NCBI GenBank assembly: GCA_947501565.1
Contig: CANMWJ010000004.1
Coordinates: 62,001 to 126,000, forward strand
Length of the DNA stretch: 64,000 bases
Source of the DNA: an uncultured Marinobacterium sp.
GTDB lineage: Bacteria > Pseudomonadota > Gammaproteobacteria > Pseudomonadales > Balneatricaceae
Direction: 5' to 3'
Positions 43,570 to 52,268 of the stretch are shown one piece after another (within the stretch, counting starts at the first letter, position 1; every line of letters begins with the position of its first letter). The notes under the pieces were generated by a model. The model was not told the DNA's origin and ran no database searches. It was given only the letters and a program-made list of their open reading frames with translations. The translations under genes and the position numbers were made by a program.

Positions 43570-45395
43570 TGAGTGAGTTGTTACTGAACCTGAAGATGCT
43601 GTCGGAACGGGGTGAGGTTCGGGCGCTGGATTATCAGTTCGGGCGTTTCCTACATGACTGTGGGGCATCAGAGGTCGCGGTGCTGGCGGGTACCCTGGTG
43701 AGCGCTGAGCTGGCGGAGGGGCATGTCTGCCTGATGCTGGAGCGTCTATCTGAGGTCGTACGGGAAAAGTCGCGCGAGTTGAAATGGCTGGTACGGCAGT
43801 ATCCCTTGTCCTCCCTCACGCCAGAAGCGGGCATTGTGGGGGACGGCAGCGACCTGACACCACTGGTATTGGATAACGGAAAACTCTACCTCTATCGCTA
43901 CTGGCAGTACGAGGTTGCGGTGGCTGATCAGTTACGGACCTCCTCCTGTGAACACCGGGTGGATCTGGATGCGTTAAAAGCCGGTTTGGACCAGCTGTTT
44001 CCTGTGACGTCTGATGAACCGGACTGGCAGAAAGTAGCGGCGGCCATTGCGGCACAGCGTCGCTTTTCGGTCATCTCCGGTGGGCCGGGCACGGGTAAAA
44101 CAACCACAGTGACCAAACTGCTGGCGCTGATCGCTGGTGAGGGGGTGCGCGCCGGTAAAGCACCGGTGATAAAACTGGCTGCGCCAACCGGTAAAGCGGC
44201 AGCCCGTCTGTCGGAATCGATATCCGGGGCATTGGCAACCTTGCAGCTGCCGCCAGAGTTGAGTGCGCTGATTCCCAATGAAGCCAGCACCCTGCATCGC
44301 CTGCTGGGTGTGATCCCCAACAGTCATCACTTCCGTCATAACCACAAAAATCCGCTGCATCTGGATCTGTTGGTGGTGGATGAGGCATCGATGATCGACC
44401 TGCCGATGATGACACGTCTACTGGATGCTCTGCCCAGATCAGCCCGCCTGATCCTGATCGGTGACCGTGATCAGCTGGCTTCGGTAGAAGCGGGCAGTGT
44501 GCTGGGTGATATCTGTCGCTGGCCCGGCGAGGCGGGGTATTCCGCTGAGCAGTCTGCGCGTCTGGCAGAACTCTGCCAGCTGGATATCGGACTACTGCAG
44601 CGGGATTACCCTTCACCGCTGGCGGATTCGGTGGCACTTCTACGCAAGAGTTACCGCTTCCATGACCAGAGTGGCATTGGCCATCTGGCGCGGGCGTCCA
44701 ATAATGGTGACGTTACAGGCTTTGGTGAGGTATTGCGCCAAGGCTACGGTGATATCGAGCTGCAGCCACTGACATCACCAAGCTACGATACTCTGATTCA
44801 GCGTGCGGCTGGCTGTTACAGTACGTATCTGAAGTTGCTGAGTGAAGGCGCTACGCCGGAGCAGGTGTTGGAGAGTTTTGCCGAAGCGCAGCTGCTCTGT
44901 GCGTTGCGCGAAGGTCCTTACGGTGTGGGTGGCCTTAATGACGCGATCCGTGACCTGCTGGCCCGTCAGGGCTGGGTACGAGGTGAAGGGCACTGGTACA
45001 GCGGACGACCTATTATCATCACCCGTAACGATGCGATGCTGGAACTGTACAACGGTGATATCGGCATTGCGATGCCCGATACCGAGGGTAATCTCAAAGT
45101 GTGGTTTGAGCAGTCAGGGCGTTTGCGCTCCGTGTTGCCAAGCCGACTGCCTGAACACGAAACAGTGTTTGCCATGACGGTACATAAGAGTCAGGGTTCA
45201 GAGTTCAGTCAGGTGTTGATGTTGCTCCCGCCAGAGGAGACGCCGGTGGTAACCCGTGAACTGCTCTATACCGGTATTACCCGCGCCAAGAAAACGTTGG
45301 CACTGTATGCCACCGAGCGGGTGTTGAACCAGGCGATTCAGCGGCCAACAGAACGTAACGGTGGTTTGGCTGAACGGCTTTGGGAAGCTGTCTGA
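43569..45395 (+). CDS. recD: Exodeoxyribonuclease V subunit RecD
   Basis: A 608-residue 5'-3' superfamily 1 helicase, the fast motor of RecBCD. Walker A is GGPGTGKTTTVTKLLAL at about residue 174, Walker B region is LLVVDEASMIDLPMM, followed by GDRDQLASVEAGSVLGDI, and the C-terminal motif VI region is FAMTVHKSQGSEFSQV with YTGITRAKK. The N-terminal domain is of RecD1 type (not the long RecD2), in keeping with the recC-recB-recD operon. A bidirectional terminator lies about 60 bases after the stop. Confidence 0.94.
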   Translation: MSELLLNLKMLSERGEVRALDYQFGRFLHDCGASEVAVLAGTLVSAELAEGHVCLMLERLSEVVREKSRELKWLVRQYPLSSLTPEAGIVGDGSDLTPLVLDNGKLYLYRYWQYEVAVADQLRTSSCEHRVDLDALKAGLDQLFPVTSDEPDWQKVAAAIAAQRRFSVISGGPGTGKTTTVTKLLALIAGEGVRAGKAPVIKLAAPTGKAAARLSESISGALATLQLPPELSALIPNEASTLHRLLGVIPNSHHFRHNHKNPLHLDLLVVDEASMIDLPMMTRLLDALPRSARLILIGDRDQLASVEAGSVLGDICRWPGEAGYSAEQSARLAELCQLDIGLLQRDYPSPLADSVALLRKSYRFHDQSGIGHLARASNNGDVTGFGEVLRQGYGDIELQPLTSPSYDTLIQRAAGCYSTYLKLLSEGATPEQVLESFAEAQLLCALREGPYGVGGLNDAIRDLLARQGWVRGEGHWYSGRPIIITRNDAMLELYNGDIGIAMPDTEGNLKVWFEQSGRLRSVLPSRLPEHETVFAMTVHKSQGSEFSQVLMLLPPEETPVVTRELLYTGITRAKKTLALYATERVLNQAIQRPTERNGGLAERLWEAV

Positions 45396-45450
45396 CTGTC
45401 TGAGGGATTGTGATCAGTGACAGGGATCAGACACAGATACTGCAGATACA

Positions 45451-45486
45451 AAAACGCCCGGAAGCGAAACTTCCAGGCGTATTTTT
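45451..45486. terminator. Bidirectional terminator between recD and a small membrane gene
   Basis: ACGCC(C)GGAA pairs with TTCC(A)GGCGT around a seven-base loop with one internal mismatch. T and A runs flank both sides, so it can end recD rightward and the small gene at 45498-45623 leftward. Confidence 0.75.
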
Positions 45487-45497
45487 AAAACCAGAGG

Positions 45498-45623
45498 TTA
45501 GCGACGGCGGCGCTGTTCGTCGGTGCGGATACGGATGGGTTTCAGCTCCTTCTGAGTTTTCTTGCTCATCTGGAACAGTACAACACCAGCAGCCAGTGCC
45601 AGCAGGGTAGTAAATATCAACAT
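45498..45623 (-). CDS. Small single-TM protein (41 aa)
   Basis: The frame encodes one hydrophobic segment at about residues 2-18 (MLIFTTLLALAAGVVLFQM) followed by a positively charged tail ending DEQRRRR. AAGGAG lies at good spacing before the ATG, and an intrinsic terminator follows the stop. These signals make it a credible small membrane protein although it is short. The charge pattern predicts N-out, C-in topology. Function unknown. Confidence 0.6.
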   Translation of the reverse strand: MLIFTTLLALAAGVVLFQMSKKTQKELKPIRIRTDEQRRRR

Positions 45624-45704
45624 ATGTCGCTCCTTGGGCCGGATAGGACCGGTCTACAGATTCGGCATCGACGCGGGTGGCGCCGTTCAGTAAGAATATA
45701 CTGA

Positions 45705-45947
45705 TTATAGACCCTGTTGACCAACGTATTGTTCAAATTCGGTAAAACCACCGACATGATCCTGACCTACAAAGATCTGTGGCACGGTTTCTACCGGTTT
45801 GCCCACGGTTTTTTCAAGGTCTGCTTTGCTGATGCCTTCCTCATGGATATCAATGTAGCGGAAGTTCAGCTCTTTGTTTTCACACAGTTCCTTTGCTCGC
45901 ACGCAGAAACCACATCCCTGACGTCCAAAAATAGTAACTCGTTTCAT
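45705..45947 (-). CDS. Glutaredoxin family protein
   Basis: An 80-residue thiol-disulfide oxidoreductase with thioredoxin fold. The redox motif is CGFC (GRQGCGFCVRAKELCE, residues about 11-16), the cis-Pro loop is ETVPQIFVG and the glutathione-site region is HVGGFTEFEQY. All match glutaredoxins of the GrxA type, used with glutathione or ribonucleotide reductase. AGAGAG precedes the ATG. It is a single gene between a small membrane protein gene and a 500-base gap. Confidence 0.88.
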   Translation of the reverse strand: MKRVTIFGRQGCGFCVRAKELCENKELNFRYIDIHEEGISKADLEKTVGKPVETVPQIFVGQDHVGGFTEFEQYVGQQGL

Positions 45948-46446
45948 AGCGTGCTCTCTCCTGTTCAGTAAGTTGATGGAAGTATTAGAGCATGCTGCAG
46001 ACGATAGTCTCCAATTGGGGTTCTTAATGCGTTTGATTGGCGGATTTAATCATCAAGCGTTGAGCCCATCAGGGGGGCTTATCATGGCGCTACAAATAAC
46101 AGGCGCGAGTTCGGCTTCGGGATGTCAAATTTTTCTTTTCCCCAAAGGTTGTGGATAAATCTGTGAGCAACATTTGGGCAGACCGCTGAGAGGGCACTAA
46201 TACGGGCACTATCGTCGGATTGTTCAAAAAATATTCAGGGCTTTAACTGGCTGAAAATAAAAGAAAAAAGAGATTCTTTTCTTGGATGCTTAAGAGAAAA
46301 GTCAAGCATCTGAAGACGTTAAAAAAACAGAAATATTGCTTGCGAAATGAGAGCTGAGTTGATCTTTGAGAGAGGGATTCGGAAGCGATTGAGGGGGTAA
46401 GGGCGGGAAGTTATGCACCGCCCCTAAAGGGCGGTGCAGATGTCTG
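45948..46446. other. Gene-free gap after the glutaredoxin gene
   Basis: About 500 bases with no accepted gene. It contains a DnaA-box-like 9-mer (minus strand TTATCCACA at 46150-46158) and a repeat shared with 56515-56546 at 46226-46258. A hairpin lies at 46292-46317 (GATGCTT/AAGCATC), and another follows the ygiM-like gene at 46410-46437 (TGCACCGCCC/GGGCGGTGCA, no U run). The promoter of the glutaredoxin gene should also lie here. Confidence 0.4.
46226..46258 (+). repeat. Dispersed repeat AAAAAATATT..TTTAACTGG..TGAAAAT, copy A
   Basis: A 33-base stretch whose pattern (AAAAAATATT, a GGG, TTTAACTGG, TGAAAAT) recurs at 56515-56546 with a few changes and one indel, in the same orientation. No gene frame includes either copy. 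Confidence 0.45.
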
Positions 46447-47013
46447 TTACCAGGTAGAAGCTGGTTTACGGCGTCCGGAGAAACTGCGTACCAGTAGTCC
46501 GAGAATCACACCGCCAAGGGCGATCAGGCCGCCATGGGTGAACCAACGCATCAGATTGCTTTCATCCATGGTTTCAATCTGGAAGCTAAGCGTTTTGATC
46601 TCCTGCTTGAGGTTGTTCACCTCATCACTGAGCTGTTTGCGCTCATTCTGAGTAGCTGCCAGTTCAGACTGCAGCTGGTCGATCATAGCGCGCTGTTCTT
46701 CAACCTTCTCTTTACTCTTCTTCAGATTGGTTTCCAGTACCGGCAAACGTGCCAACACACTGGCACCGGTCCCCACGTTGCGCGGTGCTACCCAACCGAT
46801 TTTCCCCTTCGGTGTACGGATCTGAACATACTTAGTGTTTGCATCCCTTTTCAGAATGGTGACGGGAGCACCACTCATCACACGCCCTGTGATCTTGTAT
46901 TTGTTGCTTGGTCCGCTGTGGTAAAAAATATAAACGTCGTCGGCAATGTGGCCTGTTTCTGCCAATGCCGGAAATGAAAGTGCAAATAAAACAAGGATCA
47001 GTAGTTTTTTCAT
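46447..47013 (-). CDS. YgiM-like SH3-domain membrane protein (TIGR04211 type)
   Basis: A 188-residue protein with an N-terminal Sec signal (1-18, ending ALA). It has a bacterial SH3-type domain at about 20-85 (VYIFYHSGPSNKYKITGRV, GAPVTILK, GWVAPRNV), a coiled coil of about 60 residues (KKSKEKVEEQRAMIDQL), and one C-terminal membrane segment (GLIALGGVILGLLV) ending with a basic tail. That layout matches E. coli YgiM and relatives, thought to act at the cell envelope. Nothing in the neighbourhood suggests a partner. The start has no strong ribosome site. Confidence 0.85.
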   Translation of the reverse strand: MKKLLILVLFALSFPALAETGHIADDVYIFYHSGPSNKYKITGRVMSGAPVTILKRDANTKYVQIRTPKGKIGWVAPRNVGTGASVLARLPVLETNLKKSKEKVEEQRAMIDQLQSELAATQNERKQLSDEVNNLKQEIKTLSFQIETMDESNLMRWFTHGGLIALGGVILGLLVRSFSGRRKPASTW

Positions 47014-47527
47014 TTAGAGCAGCCGTTCAAGAGAGTCTCATATAGATGCAACTAACGCTGTCCGGGCTTATGCCTCTATTACAGGTTAGTGGTTCGATTC
47101 GACAACAAATCGCCCCAATCTATCCGCGCTATTTTACAAAACAGTTCAATAATTGGACATAGGTTATAACTATCTAATTCTTAACGGGATTTTTGAGGCT
47201 TCCCGAGAGAGGAGCGAACCCTGCCCAGTGTGCGAATCAGTATTGAGCAGGTTGGTCATCAAAGTACGCCGGTGTTTTGTTTGATAGAACCGGTGCTATG
47301 TTTCAGGAGTTAGCTCTCAGGAGTCTTCAGTGTAGTCGCTTTTTCAGCGTGTGTTGGCCCCATAACTTATTGAATAACAAAAAGTTTGCTCAATAACTGG
47401 CAGCGTATAACCTTTTGTTCAATAATTTTGAAGCGATTTGCGCTGGTCTGTTGTCACCGGGTCATTTGCTGGCTGTATGTAGTGGCTGCCTGTCGCACCA
47501 ATATATTTCGTTTTTATGGGGAACATC
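47014..47527. other. Gene-free AT-rich gap before mscS
   Basis: About 510 bases without an accepted gene. Variants of YTCAATAAYT occur at about 47145-47155, 47387-47398 and 47417-47428, with an inverse copy near 47370. They may be regulator sites or a decayed palindrome. The divergent promoters of the ygiM-like and mscS genes must lie here. Confidence 0.35.
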
Positions 47528-48343
47528 ATGAACGGCGTTTTTGAAACCTATATCTACCCGTGGGTGATCAATATTGCGTTGGCGGCGGCGATTTTTTTCG
47601 TCGGTCGCTGGATTGCGAAGCAGCTGCTTAAACTGACTGAGCGGATACTACGACGTTCGCGCATGGACGACATGCTCGTTAATTTCATTACCTCTATCGC
47701 CAATATCCTGTTGTTGCTGGTGGTGGTTGTCGCAGCCCTGGATCAATTGGGTGTGGATACCACATCGCTGATTGCGTTGGTGGGTGCTGCGGGTCTTGCG
47801 GTTGGCCTGGCACTGCAGAACTCGTTGCAGAACTTTGCGGCGGGGGTGATGCTGATCGTGTTCCGTCCATTTAAAGAGGGTGATTTTGTTGAAGCCGCAG
47901 GCGTCGCAGCGGTGGTAGAACATATCGCTATCTTCAATACCGTGATGCGCACCGTGGATAACCGCGAAGTGATTGTACCCAACGGAGCGATCTACAGTGA
48001 CGTGATCACCAACTACTCCGCCCGCGATACGCGTCGTGTAGATATGGTGTTTGGCATCGGTTACGACGATGATCTGAAAAAAGCCAAGGCGATTCTGGAA
48101 GATATCATTAGCAGCGATGAGCGCGTGCTGAAAGATCCGGCATACGTGGTGGCTGTCTCTGAGCTGGCAGACAGCAGTGTAAACTTTGTCGTACGTCCTT
48201 GGGTGAAGTCCGGGGATTACTGGAATGTGCTCTGGGATACCACGGAAACTGTGAAGCTGCGTTTTGATGCTGAAGGCATCAGCATTCCATATCCGCAGAT
48301 GGATGTGCATCTGCAGCGCCCAGAAGGCGAAGAGGCGGCCTAA
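47528..48343 (+). CDS. mscS: Small-conductance mechanosensitive channel (MscS family)
   Basis: A 271-residue inner-membrane channel that opens under membrane tension to release solutes on osmotic downshock. Three N-terminal hydrophobic segments are present, with the pore-lining TM3 LVGAAGLAVGLALQNSLQNFAAGV carrying the typical Gly/Ala pattern and the QNF gating turn. The cytoplasmic beta domain follows (GVMLIVFRPFKEGDFVEAAG) with VIVPNGAIYSDVITNYS and the C-terminal alpha-beta domain. The ATG at 47528 follows GGGGAAC; an ATG at 47516 lies on that site itself and is less likely. A terminator follows at 48366. Confidence 0.93.
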   Translation: MNGVFETYIYPWVINIALAAAIFFVGRWIAKQLLKLTERILRRSRMDDMLVNFITSIANILLLLVVVVAALDQLGVDTTSLIALVGAAGLAVGLALQNSLQNFAAGVMLIVFRPFKEGDFVEAAGVAAVVEHIAIFNTVMRTVDNREVIVPNGAIYSDVITNYSARDTRRVDMVFGIGYDDDLKKAKAILEDIISSDERVLKDPAYVVAVSELADSSVNFVVRPWVKSGDYWNVLWDTTETVKLRFDAEGISIPYPQMDVHLQRPEGEEAA

Positions 48344-48365
48344 CGCGAAGCTAAACCGAACCCAT

Positions 48366-48395
48366 AAAAAAGAGGCCCGCGGGGCCTCTTTTTTT
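48366..48395. terminator. Bidirectional terminator between mscS and the SLC5-STAC gene
   Basis: AGAGGCCC and GGGCCTCT form a perfect eight-base stem around three bases, with A and T runs on both sides. It lies between the two convergent stops. Confidence 0.88.
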
Positions 48396-48413
48396 GTGCG
48401 TCAGGAAGTGGGA

Positions 48414-50606
48414 TCAGATCTGGCCGATCCGCTCGTTCAACTCTTTGCGCAGTGCTTCGTTTTCCTGGTGGGTTTTCTGCGCTTCGATACGGTATTTGAA
48501 GATCTCCTCGTAGCGGTGTTCCAGCTTCTGATCCATCCGTTCCAGTTCCAGCTCCTGCTGTTTGATCTTGTTCTGCAGCTTGTCGATCTGTGTCTGCAGA
48601 TCTTCGATAAGACCAAAACCGCCAGGTTCGGTGGGTTGAGGTTCATCAAGCCCGCTTGTTACGCCAGATCCCTGCAGTTCGGTGACGATATGGCTGAAGA
48701 CAGCCTGAAGGTCGGCAGATTCCTTCTCTGAATAGCGGATGCGGCTTTCCATCGCGCTGTGGGCACTGGCGGAACCGATGGAGCCAGCCAATACGTGCTC
48801 GACCATGCGATGAAATTCAACCAGCTCGATGATCGTAATGTGGGTCTTATCCAGTACCTGAAGGTCGTCAGCGATATTCTGTACCTGCTCGTTAGCCTTG
48901 TCCTCATTCAGATAGTTCGCCAGCAGACTCTTGGCTTCCTCCAGCTTAGCGTTGAGCACAATGTAGGCTTCCAGCCCCGTAGGGCGGGCTTTGCGGCCCT
49001 GGGCTTTGGCGAGCATGGCGCACATAAACTCGGTGGTGAAATTGCGCTCCTCTTTATGGGGCTGATAGAGCAGTGAGATCAGCACATAGGCACCGATGTT
49101 AAAAAGCATCGACCAGAAAACGGCGTGGGTCACCGGGTGCATACCGTCCAGCCCGAATAACGCCTCAGGGCGCAGGTAGGAGATGCCGCCGGGGCCAAAC
49201 GTGAGGATGTCGTTGGCGAACCAGCCGTGTTTCACCAGCGTTGGCAGGACCAGCGTATAACACCAGACCGCAAAACCGCACGCCAACCCCAGAAAGGCCC
49301 CGGCGCTATTGGCTTTTTTCCAGAACAGACCGCCAAAGGTGGCAGGCCCGAACTGCAGGATCGCCACGAAGGAGATCAGCCCGATAGATGCGAGGATGTA
49401 GGAATCCGCGAACTCCAGAGTAAACCAGTAGCTACCCAGGAGGATCAGCGCTACCAATACCCAGCGTACCTGCAGCAGATAACCGCGCAGGAAGGTGCAG
49501 GCGCCGGTGCGCTCGATGGCGGGCAATACCAGATGGTTGGAGGCCATCGTGGCGAGGGTCATCGTGGTGATGATGATCATGCCGGTGGCGGCGGAGAAAC
49601 CACCGATAAACGCCAGCAGCGAGAGCAGATTATTGCCCGCCAGTTGCGGCAGAATCAGCACAAAGAAGTCAGCACTGGATTTATCAATGCCGGTCAGCAG
49701 GCCCGCTGCGGCAATAGGCACCACGAACAGGTTGATCAACACCATATAGAGCGGGAACAACCACATGGCGGTGCGAATATGGCGTTGATCCGTGTTTTCA
49801 ACCACCGTCACGTGGAACTGGCGGGGCAGCAGCTGTACCGCCACAAAACTCAGCACGATCAGGGTGACCCACATGGAACCGGCATTATCGGTGGCCGCGA
49901 AACTGGTAATGTGGTCCAGCCCCGCTTCCTCAATGCGCTGATTGATATCGCCGATGCCATCAAACAACACATAGGTGACAAAGATACCCACCGCCATAAA
50001 GGCCACCAGTTTCACCAGGCACTCAGCGACAAGGGCGAAGATCATCCCCTGGTGGCGTTCGGTTGGATCCAGGCGACGCACACCAAAGAGGATGGTGAAC
50101 ACGATCATAAAGATGGTGACAAAAAGTCCGGACAGCCCCCAATCCATCATTTCGGCACTGTTGTGGGTGATCAGATTGAATGAGGTAATCACCGCTTTCA
50201 GCTGCAACGAGATGTAAGGCACGATCCCAAGCAGAGCGATCAGGGTGACGATCCCCGCGATCTTCTGGGAGCGGTTGTAACGGGTGGAGATAAAGTCGGC
50301 AACGCTGGTAATACGGAAGGTTTCCTTCGCCTGCACCATTTTCCTCAGGGTGAAATGCCAGAAGAGGATACTGATGAAACCGCCTATATAGACGCCAAGG
50401 AAGAGCAGCCCGGAGTTGGCGGCGAAACCAACGCTGCCGTAGAAAGTCCATGAAGTATGGTAAACGGCGATGGAGAGAGCGTAGACCCAGGGGTTGTTGA
50501 AAGATTTGCCTGTAAGTTGGTTTCTCTTCTCAACCCACTGTGCGATGCCAAAAAGCAGCGCCATGTAGAAGCTGACGATCAGTATGACGACAAAGGGATT
50601 AAACAT
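48414..50606 (-). CDS. SLC5-STAC membrane protein ending in a coiled coil, no kinase domain
   Basis: A 730-residue protein. The first 520 residues are a sodium/solute-symporter (SLC5) module with about 13 hydrophobic segments, closely resembling the N terminus of CbrA-type sensor kinases (WVYALSIAVYHTSWTFYGSVG, ETFRITSVADFISTRYNRS). A STAC-like segment follows at about 570-640 (LLANYLNEDKANEQVQ, EFHRMVEHVLAGSIGSASAH). In CbrA-like proteins a histidine kinase comes next. Here there is only a long Glu/Gln/Lys coiled coil, with no H, N, G1 or G2 boxes and no receiver domain. It may be a transporter regulated by the STAC/coiled-coil part or one half of a split sensor. It is convergent with mscS. 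Confidence 0.82.
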   Translation of the reverse strand: MFNPFVVILIVSFYMALLFGIAQWVEKRNQLTGKSFNNPWVYALSIAVYHTSWTFYGSVGFAANSGLLFLGVYIGGFISILFWHFTLRKMVQAKETFRITSVADFISTRYNRSQKIAGIVTLIALLGIVPYISLQLKAVITSFNLITHNSAEMMDWGLSGLFVTIFMIVFTILFGVRRLDPTERHQGMIFALVAECLVKLVAFMAVGIFVTYVLFDGIGDINQRIEEAGLDHITSFAATDNAGSMWVTLIVLSFVAVQLLPRQFHVTVVENTDQRHIRTAMWLFPLYMVLINLFVVPIAAAGLLTGIDKSSADFFVLILPQLAGNNLLSLLAFIGGFSAATGMIIITTMTLATMASNHLVLPAIERTGACTFLRGYLLQVRWVLVALILLGSYWFTLEFADSYILASIGLISFVAILQFGPATFGGLFWKKANSAGAFLGLACGFAVWCYTLVLPTLVKHGWFANDILTFGPGGISYLRPEALFGLDGMHPVTHAVFWSMLFNIGAYVLISLLYQPHKEERNFTTEFMCAMLAKAQGRKARPTGLEAYIVLNAKLEEAKSLLANYLNEDKANEQVQNIADDLQVLDKTHITIIELVEFHRMVEHVLAGSIGSASAHSAMESRIRYSEKESADLQAVFSHIVTELQGSGVTSGLDEPQPTEPGGFGLIEDLQTQIDKLQNKIKQQELELERMDQKLEHRYEEIFKYRIEAQKTHQENEALRKELNERIGQI

Positions 50607-50820
50607 AGATAACCCTACTTCTTCCGCTGACAGGTATCTTTCATTCTATAGCTGTTGCTACCTCATGGGTCAAAACTTTTGGCCTATTTTTCGCCGATAA
50701 CCCTCTGATTTTGTGTCAGTGTTGTTAAAATTAGAAGAATTGAATATAAATGTGCGGCCCTCCCCGAAGGTTTACGATTGTTTGTAGCGGGGAATATAAG
50801 GGATCGACCAAGGAGTAGAG

Positions 50821-51576
50821 ATGCAGCACAGAGAGGTGGAGATGAAGTTGAACTGTGATATGGGAGAGAGCTTCGGTAGCTGGACCATGGGGTGTGATCC
50901 CCTGGTGATGCCCCATATCCACATGGCGAATATCGCCTGTGGTTTTCACGCTTCAGATCCTCTGGTGATGGAGAACACCGTTAAACTGGCACAAACCCAC
51001 GGCGTGAGTATCGGCGCGCATCCGGGATATCCGGATCTGATGGGATTCGGACGCCGCTCGATGAAGTGCTCCTCAGATGAGTTGCGAACTATGATTATCT
51101 ATCAGGTCGGCGCACTGGCGGCGATCTGTGAAGCGAACGGCTCCCGTGTGGCGTACGTCAAACCGCACGGTGCACTTTATAACGATATGATGCGTGACGA
51201 TGAGCTGATGCGGGTGATTATCCAGGCGCTTGCTTCAATGCCCCAGCCGTTAAAGCTGGTGGTGCAGGCCACGGCACGCAACCAGCATTACACAGCGATG
51301 GCGGCGGAGCAGGGCGTCGAGCTGCTGTTCGAAGCGTTTGCCGATCGTGGTTACGACGACGAGGGTTACCTGTTACCGCGTACCGAACCCAATGCGGTGT
51401 TCAAAGATCAGTTGCAGATTCTGGAACGGGTCCGTCGCTTGTCATCTACAGGCACGATACGTTCGGCAAGTGGCAAAGAGCTGGTGCTGAATCCCGATAC
51501 GTTGTGTGTTCATGGTGATAACCATGACGCCGTAGCAGCGATCGCCACCATCCGCCGGGTGATGGACAATGGCTGA
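50821..51576 (+). CDS. pxpA: 5-oxoprolinase subunit A (LamB/YcsF family)
   Basis: A 251-residue subunit of the prokaryotic ATP-dependent 5-oxoprolinase that opens 5-oxoproline to glutamate together with PxpB and PxpC. Family motifs are the N-terminal LNCDMGESFGSW, IACGFHASDPLVM, GVSIGAHPGYPDLMGFGRR and VKPHGALYNDM, which supply metal and substrate residues. AAGGAG precedes the ATG at 50821; an ATG at 50842 giving MKLNCDMGES is an equally natural family start. It overlaps pxpB by eight bases, so pxpABC is a coupled operon. Confidence 0.94.
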   Translation: MQHREVEMKLNCDMGESFGSWTMGCDPLVMPHIHMANIACGFHASDPLVMENTVKLAQTHGVSIGAHPGYPDLMGFGRRSMKCSSDELRTMIIYQVGALAAICEANGSRVAYVKPHGALYNDMMRDDELMRVIIQALASMPQPLKLVVQATARNQHYTAMAAEQGVELLFEAFADRGYDDEGYLLPRTEPNAVFKDQLQILERVRRLSSTGTIRSASGKELVLNPDTLCVHGDNHDAVAAIATIRRVMDNG

Positions 51577-52264
51577 GATCCGCACCGCCGGTGTGGATTC
51601 GATCATCGTGTATTTCGGTGATCAGCCCAGCGAACGTCTGATCGCCGAGATCGGTTTCTACAGCCACAAGTTGCAACAGGCGCTGGGATCAAGGGTAGTG
51701 GATCTGGTGCCCTCCTATACATCGATCCTGATTCATTACGACCTGATGCAGCTCGGAGAGGCCGAAATCCGCCAGCGGGTTGTTAGGGTTCTGGAAACCC
51801 AGGTACCAGACGAGCTTCGGTGTGCCAGTCGTGGCGGGCAGCAGGTCGAACTGCCTGTGTGTTATGACCTTTCGGTAGCGCCTGATCTGCAGATGCTGTC
51901 TGAACAGACGGGCCTGACGATCGACGAGATCGTCAGGATTCATAGCCAAAAAACGTACCGCGTATTCGCCATCGGATTCAGCCCGGGTTTTGGTTATCTG
52001 GGGGAGCTGGATGCGCGCTTACGTGTGCCGCGTCTGGCCACCCCGCGTACCGAGGTGCCTGCAGGTTCGGTGGCGATTGCGGAGCAGAGTACAGCCGTTT
52101 ACCCACAATCCACGCCGGGTGGCTGGTGGTTGATTGGTCGTTGTCCGGTACCGATGTTTGATAAACGCCGAGAGCCACAGTCGGTGATCGAAGTAGGAGA
52201 TGAAGTACGTTTCTATCCGATCAGCCTGGCCGAGTTTAACCGGCTCAAGCAAACGGGGTGTTGA
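51569..52264 (+). CDS. pxpB: 5-oxoprolinase subunit B (KipI-like)
   Basis: A 231-residue protein of the KipI/PxpB family, the partner of PxpC. Family segments are DLVPSYTSILIHYDL, IVRIHSQKTYRVFAIGFSPGFGYLGELD and LATPRTEVPAGSVAIAEQSTAVYPQSTPGGWWLIGRC. It is not a kinase inhibitor by context, since pxpA and pxpC flank it. Start overlaps pxpA; pxpC begins four bases after its stop. Confidence 0.93.
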   Translation: MAEIRTAGVDSIIVYFGDQPSERLIAEIGFYSHKLQQALGSRVVDLVPSYTSILIHYDLMQLGEAEIRQRVVRVLETQVPDELRCASRGGQQVELPVCYDLSVAPDLQMLSEQTGLTIDEIVRIHSQKTYRVFAIGFSPGFGYLGELDARLRVPRLATPRTEVPAGSVAIAEQSTAVYPQSTPGGWWLIGRCPVPMFDKRREPQSVIEVGDEVRFYPISLAEFNRLKQTGC

Positions 52265-52268
52265 TACG

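Noticed and set aside
36747-45395. recCBD as part of a phage-defence island
   Set aside because: Gene order, lengths and all catalytic motifs are those of ordinary RecBCD, with no defence genes next to it.
46150-46158. Replication origin signal (DnaA box TTATCCACA)
   Set aside because: Only one perfect 9-mer; about half a match is expected by chance in 64 kb on two strands, and no dnaA, gidA or box cluster is nearby.
45973-46158. 61-residue plus-strand frame beside the glutaredoxin gene
   Set aside because: No ribosome site, unusual start, and no recognisable sequence.
46410-46437. Terminator after the ygiM-like gene
   Set aside because: The stem is strong but no U run follows on the gene's strand; noted in the gap entry only.
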